Positions 26,501 through 41,500 of a DNA stretch of 64,000 nt are shown in pieces. Where the stretch lies: assembly GCF_036417845.1 (NCBI RefSeq), contig NC_089978.1, positions 35,518,682-35,582,681 of the forward strand. The letters run 5' to 3'. Source of the DNA: Apteryx mantelli. Its lineage: Eukaryota > Chordata > Aves > Apterygiformes > Apterygidae. The notes beneath the pieces were generated by a model. The model was not told the origin of the DNA. It worked only from the letters and a program-made list of their open reading frames with translations, and did no database searches. Numbering within the stretch: position 1 is the first letter of the stretch; every line of letters starts with the position of its first letter. The translations under genes and the position numbers were made by a program.

Positions 26501-29500
26501 AGATGTAAAGTGGCCTGTTGCTATGATTAGCAAATTAATCCAATCCTTCCAAAGACAAAATGCTAAGACAGGCTTACAGATGCTGTGGCCCCTACTATTG
26601 ACCTATGTCAAAAGCAAACACCTGACTAACGCAAATAGAAACTCGTCAAGAGGTATTTGAGCTAGTAAGAAACCCTGCAGGTCAGACTGCCATTTAACAA
26701 GTTGCTTAAGCTCTCTGCTTATTAAGCTCTGAATTTGGGCAATGCCAATGCACATGGAGGGAGAACTCTATCCCTCCAGGCAAGAAGCTTACCCCTTGCG
26801 TGCAGGAGTGTTTTATATTTAAATAGATCAGAAGCAAGGTATTATTGAGTATGCAGGCAGTGGAATTTGCTCTCTTAAGGCTTGAAATCTGAGCTTTCCC
26901 CTTTGGTTTTGTTGCAAAAAACAGAAAAGCAATGCATGCAAGTTCATTAAGGTGGAGCTGAGCATTGCAGAATGTATCCATCTGCAGAGGAAGGAGACAA
27001 TAGTGACCAGTGCTCCCTCCTAGCTTGAGATCCTCTCTCTGACAGCTTCAAAACAAACTCTCACTCACTTCTACCATACCAGTGATGAGTACGTTGACAA
27101 TACAGAGAGAAAAATCTTACCTCACAGTGCCTTGGGGCAAAGAGGAAACAGTACTGAGGTAACTTAAAATTTTAAGAATTAATCTTTTGACATAGGCCCT
27201 CTGCAGAGTGTTCAAGGGCAGACTCATGATTTGTTCCTTCATATTATACTAGTAAGGGTGTTCCCAAAGCCATCCCAAGACACTCCTGTGGGTAGAGACA
27301 GAGTTCTAGCAAGACAGAATAATGCCATCCCCTTTCTATAGTGGCCGGTAGTGCCTACGCAATAGCTCAAAAACATACTGCATCCAAGTCAATGCATTGA
27401 CCAGAAACCCCGTTGCGGAGAGTACAGTGCAACAGCTGTTGACTTCACTACTACAGGACTAGATGTAGACACACACTCATGAAGCTCTGGGGTGTCTGAA
27501 TGTCAGAAAGGCCCTGGTAATCTTCATAGGGAAGAGTCATGGCCTATACCCACACCACAACATAAAATGGAATATGACAAATCCCTTTCTACATGCTGTT
27601 CTAAGACAATGGAAATGGAAACAGCTGCTACAAATTCAGTCCTATGCTATCAGAGTGCACTGAGCCCACAGAGGACAGGGAACCAGGAGACAAGTTACAA
27701 CTTCGGGACTGGAGTTTTACGTTTTCAACACCTCAGAATGACAGATGAGTTTCGTTTATGGGTAAGCTTTTACACTGATGCACGCCTGACATCCATGTGT
27801 CCTGTGTATTTATGCAAGAGATTTTCAGCTTCCAGATTCACCCTGCAGCCAAATGCCGTATCACCCAGAGCAGACCCAATGACACTTCAGCACATAAAAG
27901 AAGAGTTATTGGGAAGGGTTCACCAGGTGAACATACAGGATGTTCTTGAATTTTACAAGAGAAATCAGCATATTTGTTCAACAGGACCAAAACACCTTAA
28001 AGACTCAGTGAATGGGAAAGCTTCCAGCCTGCAGGACTGGGATTTTGGCCGTGGACTTTGCTGGTATATCTTCGTATATACATGGCTGACGCCACTGTGG
28101 ATGAAAAACTCCAGATAGACCCTGCTGGCCAAAGGAAATAAGAAACTCCAGAGAAGGGCACTTAATGCATACCTTCACCTGAGGACACCGGGAAGGCCAA
28201 GCCCTCAGAGCATAAGTCTTAACATGAAGCCTGGTCATCTGAAACAGGCTATTTAGCAGCACAAGGGCCTCCCATGCAAGATACCTGAGACAAAGGGGAG
28301 CTATCCTTCATTAACATTATTACTGCTGCCTTTTAAATCCTTCTGTGCATTCAATTTATGCTCATTATCAAAAGCCATTTCTGAAATCCCAATCTGTTTC
28401 TGGTATTGCTGAACTATTTTCATATACTCCACTGTTTAATACATTTATAGTAGCATTAGAACTTTTTGCTTAAAACTGAACTTACCGGATGGAATATTCT
28501 TATCATCAATAATAAGATGGGCAAAAGGTTGCTTCTCAGGTTTACTTTTCTTGTACAGATCCATTCCTAAGGCTTGCATCGCAACTAGAGATAAAAGAAT
28601 TGCATTACCTCAGAAAAATGTTTAGAAGAATTTGAAATATTTCTTATGCATAAAGCAGTGCCTACCTTTTTCTGGTCTTGGTAGTTCTCTTCCCATGACA
28701 CGCTGCACTTCCTAAAATGAGAAAGAGCAATTGCTTTGACATTGTCTTGTTTTTTACAATATTGTATACTGCAAATAGTTTCCAAGAACCTTTTCTAGTT
28801 ATTGTATTTGGAATATTTCTGCAAGCATAGTGGAACGATGGCTGCTAAGAACATCACATTGAACAATGAGACCCCAATTACTTGGAGTCAAAAGGTAATG
28901 ACAGAGGCAGTTCCACATAAGAACATTAGTGTGTAGTCACACTAGTAACAGAGGAAAGCTAAGGTGTGCATTTCATTAGTGATGAGGAAAATGAAACAAC
29001 CTCTGCCCCTCACACCCAACCAGTTATAGGACAGGTGGCAAGACAATTGCAAAGCTTTGCAATAGCTTGTGCAATTTGTTTGCCTCAAACCACCACAAGG
29101 CCTGTAATCATGCCTCAATTCTAGCAAAGTACAGAAGAACGGATTAAAGCATTTTCTCCATCTGGAATGGGTCAGGCAGACTGGGTGCCAGGATTTGGAT
29201 GTATGAATTCTTTAGAACAGTACATGAGTTTTAACATGAATGAAGACCATGTTACCCAAACCCAAGAACCGTACTAACAGCAGACACCAGGCACTGCAAA
29301 AAGCCTTGCTTTCAACAGTCTTCCTGTTTCCTTCTTGAAAAAACATACAAACAGCAGTTTTCAAAATTCTAAGCAGCATGTTCTCGTTACAAGTCTGGTG
29401 TTGGTAATATCGGTTCGATCCTCAGTTCTATTCCAGCTTCCCCCTTGACTCTCCCCATTTCAGCTTCCTGTCTGAGAAACAAGGATAATATTCTCCTTCT

Positions 29501-32500
29501 AGCTATTTAGATTACCTAGTACCATGGAGCTATCAAAAATAAAAAGAAATATTTTGCTGCAGATACCATGTCATTCTCTTATTTTTGAAGCCTAAGCATA
29601 ATCTTGTGTTTTATGTCTTTATGTTGCAAGCATTGTTTACTCTCTTGCTAATTCAATACCATTTATCTGCAATATGCCTCAGATATCTGGCCAGATCAGC
29701 AATGGTCCCCCACATTCTCAATCACTGCAATGTTTTAGAATTTGAAATCCTGCTTTGAAAACATCTCAAGTCCTGCCTTTATGCAATTTTGCAGTAACAG
29801 TGAAATCTGTAACACCTTAGCTGGTGCATTTATGTATTTTTACTTTCCCCTTTCAGTAGGTGTCTAAATGTTAAACCAAAATGGAAAGCCACAGCAGAAT
29901 TGAAGTTGGAGTATGACTATCAAAGCACAATACTTCAGCAGAAACATGCTCATTTTATAGATAAGAATCATTAAGATGCTTTTTGCTGTAGAGCCAAGGA
30001 AAAAAAAGCAGAATTGCAACTTCAAAAGAAGCAAAACCCATGTCCACCGCCCCCCATTTACATTCATTTCTCCTCTCTGATCTTGCTACTTCAGTGTCAG
30101 TTCTAGGAGCATGAACATGAAGCTCCATTCTAAGAGCTGCAAATCAGCACCAAACTCTAGTCACACTTGAGCTCTTTCAACTTCATCAGAAGTAGGAAGA
30201 ATAACTGTGAGTACTAGGTATTGCCAGAAGTGGCAAAAGCAATCGAAGAGAACAAGCCACAATAATGTAGAGAAGACTGGGAGATGGACCATGCTCTGCG
30301 AGGTTACTGCACCATACCTGTTCCCAACCCTTTCGCTAGGAAGGGGAGGCTCCTTCTTTGTTCTCTTGCTTTCTTAAGGGAAGTCTTTTGGGAGGTGGAG
30401 TCTGCTTTTGTATCCTTTCCTTCTAGTGGATGTGACAATGCACTTGCTTGGAGAGACTAATAAGCAGATCTAAAAAGACCTATGTAGATTTTAATCTCCT
30501 ATTATCCAAAGACATGATAAAAAATCCCTTGTTTGGTAACTGCATAGCCATGCAAGTCCCTGAACTGGCCAATCATTATTCTCCTTTTAATCTATATTTT
30601 TCTGCAGAAAAGTGCAGAAGAATTCTGCTTCTGCACATGTCCAAAGTCACTCTGGCTTGAGCAGCCGGAATGTAAGAAAAGGCTGTGCTCCTCATGAAAT
30701 CCAGTATGAGCTTTCTTTTTAACTCATTAGTGGTGGTGCTGATCATCTGCTACATCACCATTTGGTAGGCAGAACGGCAGACCAGGAAGAAACAGGTCCT
30801 CAACCCTCCTTTGTCCTGAGGGGTTTGAACCCATCCCCTCTAGGATGCATCTTCCTAGAAGCATCTCTATCCCACCAGACTGGAGACCGGGTTTGACAAG
30901 AACACTCTCCTCTCCTCTTAAAGCTAGGCTACTTTGCAATACAAAAAATGCAGGTGCCATTACAACAAAAGGGGAGATTAAAAGAGCGAGTCCAAAACTA
31001 ACACACTGAGAAGAGGTGGAGTCTGGCTCATGCTCAGAGGATCTGTGTGCTTGTTGCTGGATGAGAAGTGGCTAGCCTGGGGCCAGAAAGCAGGACACTC
31101 CCACCAGCTGAGTTCCCCAAGCACTGGACTAGAGTCATGTTCTTTGCTTGATTCTGCCCAGCCCAGTTAATTTTGATATTCCTTTCTGTTCAGTGGCCCA
31201 AACTTCAAACAGGAAGCTGAAAGAAATACATGAACTAGTCCCTAGAGAACAGAGCTGGAGCTGTGGGTTTGCTCATAAAGAATGATACCATATTTCAATG
31301 CTTCTCTTGATTTTTAATTTATTTTTACAGTTCTAACATACCAATACGCAACCCAACCAGAAGAGCGCTTAAGTATATACTCACTTCTCCTGACTCTGAA
31401 AGGCTAAGGAACACACTTTTGAGTGCTTTCTGGATGCCTAAAGATGGCCTCTTAATGGGATTATAAAAATCCCCCTGTATCCTCACAGCAAGAAATTACG
31501 ACATAGGATTTTTCAAACCTTCAAGACATCAACTGCATTTTTAGATACCTGAACACTTTTAAGCATCCCATACCTAGTCACAATGTGTAGTACCATTACA
31601 AAAGCAGAAACAGCTCAACAGAACTTGTCATAAAGATACTGCTTTAACGGCATGAGAACTGCTGACAAATTACCACCAGTAATATCTCTTAAGACTTCCT
31701 CCCACAGAAGCATGCGCACTATCAAGCTGCTATTTTTAGAAAAACTGTACACAAAAACCACACCACATTGTTAGCCTTACAATCAGGTGTACTTGTACAC
31801 CTTTGACTGCATCATTTGCTGGCTGCCCACCGAGTCATCTCTGCTGGCTTGCTTCCCACATTCCAACCTCTTTCATATAGTAACTGTTTAAACAGCAAAC
31901 AAACAACCAGTCAAAAGAAGAGAAACATGTCTTCCTTTTTCAGAAATTTTAGGGGGCCTTAGGGAAGCTGCTAAACTTCCAAATTTTTAAAAATGAAAAG
32001 ATGCTTTAAATGTTTGGAAAAAAACAGGAATTGCTCTTTCATCATCCAGTGGACTGAAGGTTTTACTCCTCAGACAACTATCAGGCTTATTACTACATTA
32101 GTATCTTAACAGCTTCAAAACCCAACACTCACTCTGAAAGTTATATCCAATGAGAATGCCTAGACAGGCCCCTGAAGTAGCCTAACAATTGAACAAGTGA
32201 CAACATTCATGAACATTTTTCTTCTTTGGCTTTTAAAATATTCCAGTATCTACTCTGAGTAGCTATAAATAGTATGTTGAGCTCAATTAGAAGAGACCCT
32301 CTTGACATTCATGGGTGGCTTCAGTTGTGAGTCTAAAGCTCCCTTACTCAGTTTGTTCTACTACTTCAGAGCCTCAGGTTCAATTAATACCAAGAAGAGA
32401 AGTATGATTATCTTGCCGGAAATTCACCAATCTGAAGAATGCTGATCAGGAAGGAAGTGAAAGTACATGAACCAATATTCTGAAGAAGATAGTTTAGAGA

Positions 32501-35500
32501 TCAGTATTACAACCTCTACTCAAATGAATAGTCTATTACCCACAAAGAAAAGGCATGTAAGGCTGTGTGATCAAAACCATGAAATTTTAACAACTTACAA
32601 ACATCAGTGACACCTTGACTTTGTCCATACCCATGTGCACTTAGAATGTCTGCTAAGTAGACAGCTCTCTTTATAAGGGCTGTCCTGGAGGTCTAGCAAC
32701 AAAGCACTTTGTTGCCATCTGGGAGACTAGTTTAAGCCTGTGAACTCCCCAAGCTGCCAGAGGCTGGGACTATTGCCAAGAAAAGTTAGTTCATGAATTG
32801 ACTGCAGGTATGTTTGTCATTCTTTCTAGTCTAGACTCATAATTGACTTCATAAGACGTGTGGTTAGTGCACCTGGACTGCCAAAGGGTTTTTAAGGATA
32901 TGTGCAAAAAAATTAAACAGACTAGGGAAGTATATTATTTGTCTGTTTGAAAGCATTTAGGCAATATTTAAAGTGTTTTCTACTGAGCAAGCTGCTCCCT
33001 AAGCAGTATTTTTACCTGAGAATCTGTTGAGGAATTCAGCACTAGATATTCTTTACAAGAAAATTTTGAATTAGTATATTTGTAGGAGACAAATGTTTCT
33101 GGATTCCACCTTGCAGCCCTGCTACACTGGTTTTCATAAGAGCACTTTCAAAGTCAACCCTTACTTTAAATTTAAACACTAATCTACAGGTGTGCAAGGA
33201 AAACAGATGAGAACCAGCGCAGTAAGCTAAAATCTGTAACCAGACCATAACCTTAAGCAAAAAAAAGTTGTCTATTTTCATTTCCTGAACAGCTTGAATT
33301 GCAAAAGACAAAATTGAAAAATCACAAAACTTAAACTGTATTTCAGAGTGTTCCATTTCAGTCACCTAAAGTACTGCCAACTCAAATAAGGATACCTGAT
33401 TTTAACACACACACACAGAGGTTAGATTCTCCTTCAGGAAAGTGAACAAAGCAAAGAAGATAGGAAACCTCTTTCCACTCGCATCAGCTGCATTCTCTCA
33501 CATAAAAGACTAGCACAACTGGACACAAGATTCAGCTGTATCTCTCTCCTTGGGTATAGCATAGCCAATGAAAGGCACAGCTTACAAAACATGATAAAGC
33601 ACGATTCTGCCTTAACACTGGCACTTTCACTTCCGTGATATACTTCTATGATATATTTGCATCTGAAAAGATGCAAATACAGTCCCAGGCATGCATTTTT
33701 CTATCTTTTTTATCCATCTCATCAATATATGATGCCAAAGCAAGAAGGACACAGATCCAGCTACTTAATACACTTTGTTGCATTCAAAGGGAATTTTGCG
33801 CCTGATTACTTTGGCGAAAGAAATTTTATTCTTTTCAAACTAATGGCCATCAACCAAAAACATCATCCCTACTCGCTACTTATCTTAGCCACGGACATTG
33901 CAGCATTCAACCTCTATCCAGAATGGCAGGATATGCAGCCTCCACTAAAGCCAAGGCTTTTGTTGAGTAACCAGCAGTGAATAACCAGAATATAGGGCTT
34001 CCCATTCCCTTACTGTAACAAGCTCCTTACTGTCAAGGGAGTTGCATAAAGAGCAGTCTAGTACATGCACACAGAATATAGAAATGGATATAGTGTAAGA
34101 GAGTCTAGAAAATACAGGAATAAAAAACTAATCCTATGGAGCTAAACTATTTTCCTGAGTTTTTAAAGGAGGTGACAAGTGAAGAGGGCACGACAAACTC
34201 TCAGGTTTCTGTAAGTTTTGTTCACAAAAAAAATCCATCACTCAGTGTTTTGTATTAAAATTAAACTTTAGCACAATTAAAGCACCATATAATTAAAGTA
34301 TAATTCACTCTGTACAAAGTGTACATGAGTTCAACTCAATGGTAATGCAGTTTCTTTTATGAACAAAAAATGATAGCTTTACGCAGGTGTCAAGTAGTAA
34401 AGTAGCAGTGGACCTAGTAAGCCAGGAAAACCAAGTACTACAGCACACATTTAGCATTTAAATAGCCCTGATTAGTTCATAATTAGCACTAAGCACTATT
34501 ATGAATGTGCAAAGAGATCAAAAACAATAATTGTCTGCAATAAGGGGTATTGTGACAAGTATATTCAACTTGCCCAGGTTTCTTCATTAGGGCTGATATC
34601 TTGATGTAACAAAGTAGTTACTTTTGTTATTTGTGTTTTGGGAAAAAGCAGTCATCCTCAACTGCTGGAGAAAGACTGCCTAGTTATCATGCTAAGGTAA
34701 AGCAGTTCTTCTGCCCAGGTGGGAATGGTCTGCACAGAACTGGCAAAGTATGCAAAAAAGAAAAAGGAGATACTATCCTTCACATTCTAGGTAATCAGTC
34801 ATCATATGACACAAAAAGAGTGAGAAACAAGAAGCAACAAGAGTAGATACTATCCATTCTGTCTTTCTGCCAAAATTTTGCATGCCAATGATCCTGACTA
34901 AGAAGAGAATTGTGTCAGAAACAGTCAGGAGACTGGTTTGAAAAAAACTGTGGAACTGTCCTTCTTTGCAAACATCCAAACTGTTGGCAAACCTATACAA
35001 ATGTTAGCACAAATGACTACCATTTGAACCCACCCCAGTGTCAGAATGGACAATTAGCTAACCACAATCATGGTTTTCTGTGTGAATTCAGGTCTTTGTT
35101 AAAAAATAATAAAATAAAATTAGTTTGAATACAGAACTGGTTAACCACTAGCACATGAGCAAACGCAGTATGATCTTGGATTCAACTCCAGGTATTATTC
35201 AAACTCCAGAAAATACTTTCTAAAACTTACCTCTGAATACAAATATTGGAAAACTTGTTAAAAGTTTGATAGGTGCACCAAATAAAGGAAAAAAGTGTCT
35301 CTCTAGCACTTACCTTCTGTACAGCTCTTTGGAGAGCCTGTTTCATACTTCCACATGAGTCAGGCATTAACTTTGCTTCTTGATTTTCAAATGGTGTCTC
35401 TTGCAAATCTGTATTTCCTTGAGCTCTTAGAAATGTTCTGACACAGTGTGCATCTTCTTTTGAAATTCTATTAGGGTCCATCTGAAATAAAAATATAAGC

Positions 35501-38500
35501 ACAGCCATAGTTTTAAGTAATTGCCCAACAGATATTAAAGAGCATTAAGTCAGGGAGAATTTTAAACCATCTAGAAGAACTTAACACCTACTTAAGTTCA
35601 TTATCTAGATTTTCATTGTAAACAATGAAGAGATGAACTTCCCTACAGGAAGGTTCATTTCATCCTACAAGTACATAAGATAGAAGAATGAATTATCTTC
35701 TGGAGCTGTCTACTTCATTAGTTTAGACTGGACACCTGACTTAAAAGTTAAACAAGATAAATTTCCACCTTTATAGCAATATCATTATCTTGAATTTCAT
35801 TTTCAACCAACTACATGCAATCTCATGAGTATTTTTAGCAGGCAACATACACAGCCATCTCATCCATAAGAACTGTAGCTCACAAGTTGACACACAAATG
35901 CCAAGTAGGACAAGTTGGTGGATGTATTTAGCACATCCTTTTGAAGACGGAAATACAGAAATACAGGTGCCAGTTATCACTGAAAATATTCAGTGGGCAA
36001 GACATACTGCTGGGTGAAACAGTCACCAACACAGCACAAATCCAGAAAGATCAAATAACTATAAAAGTGTACCACAAAAACACCTCTACTTTATTAGAAA
36101 AAGACCAGTAAATCTAGAACAACTACAAGATACTTTTAATGATCAACCTCTGATTGATTCAAATATTCTACTTTTAAAACCTATGTTTAGAATTCTCCTA
36201 AGTCCTATCCGCTGGATAAATTAGAAAGCTGGATACTCTAAGCACTGGGATTGTGTCTTCAGAGTTTAATTGCACAAGCATCATTTAAGCCATTTCACCC
36301 TCTCTCCCCCCCCCCCTCCAGATCCTTACACTCAGATACTAATCTTTCTTTCAGAGACAGCCTCTTAGCAATTGTTCTCAACTTGTATTTATTCTGTTTT
36401 TACTTCAGACACTAAGAAGGGTTTGTGTTCTCAAAACCCTAAGTTCACTAACAATACCAGCTGGTCTAATAAGACATTTACTTCTGCACCTTTGTGCATA
36501 ATGTAAGGCATAATGTGCATAATATAAGGCTGAAGAGCCACCTTACATCTGAGAATTACAGAAGGTAATATATTATTCACAGTCAAAGAGGAAATACCAA
36601 GCCATTACAGACCACTGTTTGGTTTCCTTTAACATACAACTGAACAAAACAGAGTATCAAAAGGAAGGTTTGCAGGATACCGAACAGCCAGAGCGAATCA
36701 CACATTATATCACTGGCTCACATGTACATAAATTCTATTCCCTAATCCCAAAAGAGAACCAAGATAACTTAAGAGCACACGGTTAGGATTACAGAGGTGA
36801 TCAGAATTTAAATCTACATCAGGCAGGCAGCCATCCAACAGACGCACGCTGCAAAGAAACATTTGCTACACAGATGGCTATAGCAACAGCAAATGTTGCC
36901 TCCTCTGTCACCATCCTTCTGCTGAAGGCCGTCTGTCTGATCCATCCAAACCAACAGCAGCCCATGAGAGCTGGTTTAGCTGGTCTCAGTTATCCCTGCA
37001 GATTTGGAATGAAACAGGTCAGGAAAGGTTCACCTGAAGATCAAAGGCAGCCATAACTTTGAGTAGAGGAGTAGCAATGAGTAACAGGACAGCCTGAAAA
37101 CAATAACATCTTCCTGGGGTGACCTGACACAGCTGGAGCCAAAGGAAAATCTGCATGCAGCTCTATGAATTACATACTAAAAACTACATAAACAGCCTCT
37201 AAAGTCTATACAAATAACCTCTAGTCAGCTAGTGTAGTGCAGCCCTGTAACAGTTTAAACTGATCTAAAAGAGCATCTCTGGGCTCTCATCCTCTTCACC
37301 ATGAAATATCATTCCTCCTTTAAATAAACAGCATGGAGCTCTAACCTGAGAGGATTTTTGCTGATCTGGTTTCCTGAAGGATTAGCACCCTCAGAACAAC
37401 TCCCTGCAGAAATCAAAAGCACCAGAGACAGTACAGGGACAGGCACAAGAAAGAAGGAGCAGGAAGGGAGCACTAGCTTAACTACTGTAGAACTGCAGCC
37501 TAACACAGTCTCCCTCAGTATGTTCCACTGAGGGTGTCCAGAAACCCAAAAAATCAACAGTAAATGGAAGGGGAAAAAAAAAAAAAAGAAACACAAGATG
37601 TTTACCAACAGCTGTTAAGATGCAGAGAAAGAAAATACAGAATAACCTGGGTTGGAAGGTACCTCTGGAGGTCTCTAATCCAACCCCCTGCATGAAGCAA
37701 GGCCAACTTCTAAGTTAGGTCAGCTTGCACAGGCCCTTGTCTAGTCCAGTTTTGTGGAATCTCCACTCATGGTGACTTTCACCCTCTCTGGCCAAGTTGT
37801 TCCAGCATTTAACCACTTTCATTGTAAAAAGCACTTTTTCTGATGTCCAGTTGGAATTCATCTTGCTGAAATTCATGACTGCGCCTCTTGTTGGTTTTGC
37901 TGCATGCTTCTGAAGAGCCTGGGTCCATCTTCTCTATAACTCCTCTTTAGGTAGCTGAAGACAGCAATTAGCTTCCCTCACCTTAGTCTGTTCTATAGTT
38001 TGAAGTAATCCAGCCCTCCATTTCTTATGTGCTACAGCGCCTACCTATCCCAGTGGCCCTCCACTGGACTCTCTCCAGTTCTTGATATCCTTCTTGTATC
38101 GGTGGACCCAAAACAAGGCCAATTATTCCAGATGTGACCTCTGATGGTGGGGTTATTAGAGACCCAAGGAAGTGAGGGTCTTCAATAGGATTTGGATAAA
38201 TCTGCTCCCCTCCACACCAACCCCAGGATGTAAGATAGGGGAGCCACGATAAATAATTGTTGGTATTTATTTTTTTTAATCAGTAGATACTACTAGTGAA
38301 AGATTACTAGTCTAGTTTGGGATATATTAAGAGAAATCTGCTGAAACATATACAAGAAAAATAGGTTTTACAACACAAAGATCATGAAATTTGTAAGGGC
38401 TAGATCAAGTGTCCAGCCTGACAAATCATGTGTAGTGTAGACTTACAGGCATCATCCATCAGCAATCAGTCAAATGGGTCAAACACTGTGCCAGAACAGT

Positions 38501-41500
38501 AACAATAGCTTGTACAGAAGCACTTATTTGGATGATAGCTTATCTACTGAAGGCTCAAGACAGAAACCCAACCAACATCTCTGCAACTACAGTTAAGATT
38601 GAAGGCTTTAATGGAAACACTAACTGATGGCTTCAGCAGCTTACTTTAATATTGTGCAACCTGTTCTGATATAGTTGCAAGCCTCTATAGAGATTTAGTG
38701 TGTTTGATAAAGTGAATCTTTGATCATGGGACTAGCTAACCTATCTGATTTCCCTTACCTTTTTCAAAGAATACCCAGTCATCACCATATTTCAACCATG
38801 AAAACTAGCTCAGCTGTCTAAACCAGCATTCTCAGGAATCCCATATCTTATATTTTATAAAGACATTCACTAAACTGCCATGGTTGTGAACAGACATTAC
38901 CAAGCACTGCAACCAAAACTGTGGGCAAGAAGGACCAACAGAAATACTTTCAAAGACACTTCTTGAAAAGAACTACTGAAGACCCAAAATAAAATACTAG
39001 AATGGTCTACAGGGAACAGCTTGCTAACTTGCAAGGCACAGGAGGTTAGCCTTTGGAAAAAAACAGAGATCTACAGCACAAAGTCATAAAGATGTAATAT
39101 CTAGAAAAGGTATCAAGGTGCAATCAACAATATTGAATAAAGCTTTACAACTTTTTAAGGAAGCTAAATACCCTAGAGGAATTAGCCTATTTAAAAACAG
39201 TTGTATAAAGCTTATTTTTTCTACATTACAAAATTTTTCAGTGTCTCTATTTTAGTCGTTTCTGGACTCCTTTTATCTAACTCAGGGCAGCCAAAATGAC
39301 TCCAACATTGCAGGTGAGACCAGACCAACTTACAGAATTCAAATGCACCATGTTTCCCAGTCCACCCACTACATTAATAGCTAGTTTACAGCTTTCACTA
39401 CCGCACACAGTTAGTTTTCACTGAGCCTTCTGTTGTGACCCGGATTGGTTTGGGATTTTTTTCATCTTCTACATTACTATCAGGTAAAACTCAGCACAGT
39501 TTGTTTCTCTCAAATATACATTGGCGTACATTAGTCAAGACTACATTGCATCTGTCATCATGCTGTCCACCATCCTGCACGTTATGCCTCTATGGCTTTT
39601 CTAGCTTTGATAACCAGTCATTTATCACCATCTGTCAAGCTTGTCACCTCACTATTTACTTCCTTTTCAAATCAATTCACTTGCATTTAGGGGCAGTCAA
39701 AAAGTTGTGTGCCATGACCAATCTCACAGGTTTCTAACAAAATGAATGAAAACAATCTCTCTCCCTTTCTCTTGCCTTAGTGGCAAAGCAAGAAATACAG
39801 AAAAAAAGAAAACTAGGAAAAAAAAACAAGAGAAAATAAAACTCAGAATATTCTCCCTGAAAATTTAAAGTTTCCAGTGGGAGTTTAATTTTGCCATAAA
39901 AAACAGATTAAAAATAATCTTCCAATAGTAAAAAGATTAACTTCATTTTTAAAAGATAAAATAGATTTCAATCAACTTTACCTATATTTTCTGAATTATG
40001 CAATGCTAGAATCTTATAATCTCCTCATTTTTCCTCACAATAAATACTGACCATTTATATCCCTACTTATTTTCAAAATTAAACCAACTTTCAATTTACC
40101 AAATAATATCACTTTTGACTCCTTGATCTATCTTAACCAAGGATGGGCTCTTTTGAGCTTCTGAAAAGTGCTAGTGACCCCTAGCAAGCTGTTTTCTTTT
40201 AGCCACTGTTTTGCTAGCAGGGGCACCACATTTTAGATGAAGTTTGAAAGGAGATAGTCTAAAAACATACTGTAATGAAAGTCAGAGTTCCATAGATGCA
40301 TGAAAAGATATTTATTATCTGCCTTTAGGTCACCATTTAGCAAAGTATAAATTCTTCAGTAAGGTAGGATGTTAAGTATAACATTTGTACGGACTTTTTA
40401 ATGAGTAAAATGGGTAAAACTTGGAGTTCCTGATTAAGGTACAGGAATTAGACATCCAGATCTCACATTTGGATTTGAGCACTTCCAGCTTGTTCCACTA
40501 CCCTCCAGCTCAGTCAGTATTAGACCAAGTTCCTACTCTTTTATGATCTAAGTAAGGAAAATCAACCAGAAAAAAAAAAAAATAAAAGCCAGATTCGGGG
40601 AGATTGTACTTCAGCATTTACCGATAAAAGTTAAACAAAATACTTAGCTGTCTCATCTTGTCCTATGAGTCTGTATTACCTGATGATCTCCAGTTGCTCC
40701 ATTACAAGTATCTAACTAAGAAAACTGAAGTTTCCACTGCTTTTTCATTGATTTCAATCAAATTTTCTCATGAAGTATGAAAAAAACATTTAAGAGGAAA
40801 ATATTTTGTTAGCGTTTAATGTTCTTGGATTCAGTACATTGCACAGGATGGTCCAGAAAAAAAAGGCAGAACATCTTACTCTTTAAAATTCAAGATATTA
40901 TTACCAAAACATTGGTAAAACTCAGCTAATCATTGGTTTTTTTGTTCTTTTTGAATATACCAGCTCCTTTTCTCATTTGCATTGTGCTGCATTATTTCTT
41001 GGCCACAAACATGTGTTTACCCATGAAAATATGGTGTCAGTTTTAGTTATATGTCTTGTGAAATTCCAAATGCTCAAGCCACAAAATAAACAAAACTAAG
41101 GAAAAACCAAAACCTCAATTATTGTCTCAGTTTATATTTTGTCATGATGTAGCCCAAATGATTTTATGCAAATGAAAATAAAAAGTATATGGTAAAACTG
41201 AGTCAGAGTTTACTCAGCCTCTTAGCCAGAGTTTTAAGGAGCTTGTAAAACAGTTGTCTCAAATTATTAAATTTTTTAGTATTAGCCTATACTATCATAT
41301 CCCACTAATTCACATTTGGTCAATCCACCAACCAAACAATTCACATTTTTGATGCATAGCTCAGCACATTCAAGAAAATGTGCTCTCCTACTACTAAGTT
41401 CTCACATTTTAATAAAATACACATTACTTAAGTTCTATGTTGTTAAAAGTAGCTGAAAAGTATAAATCTAGATGGCTTAATACAACTCAAATGTGAGAGC

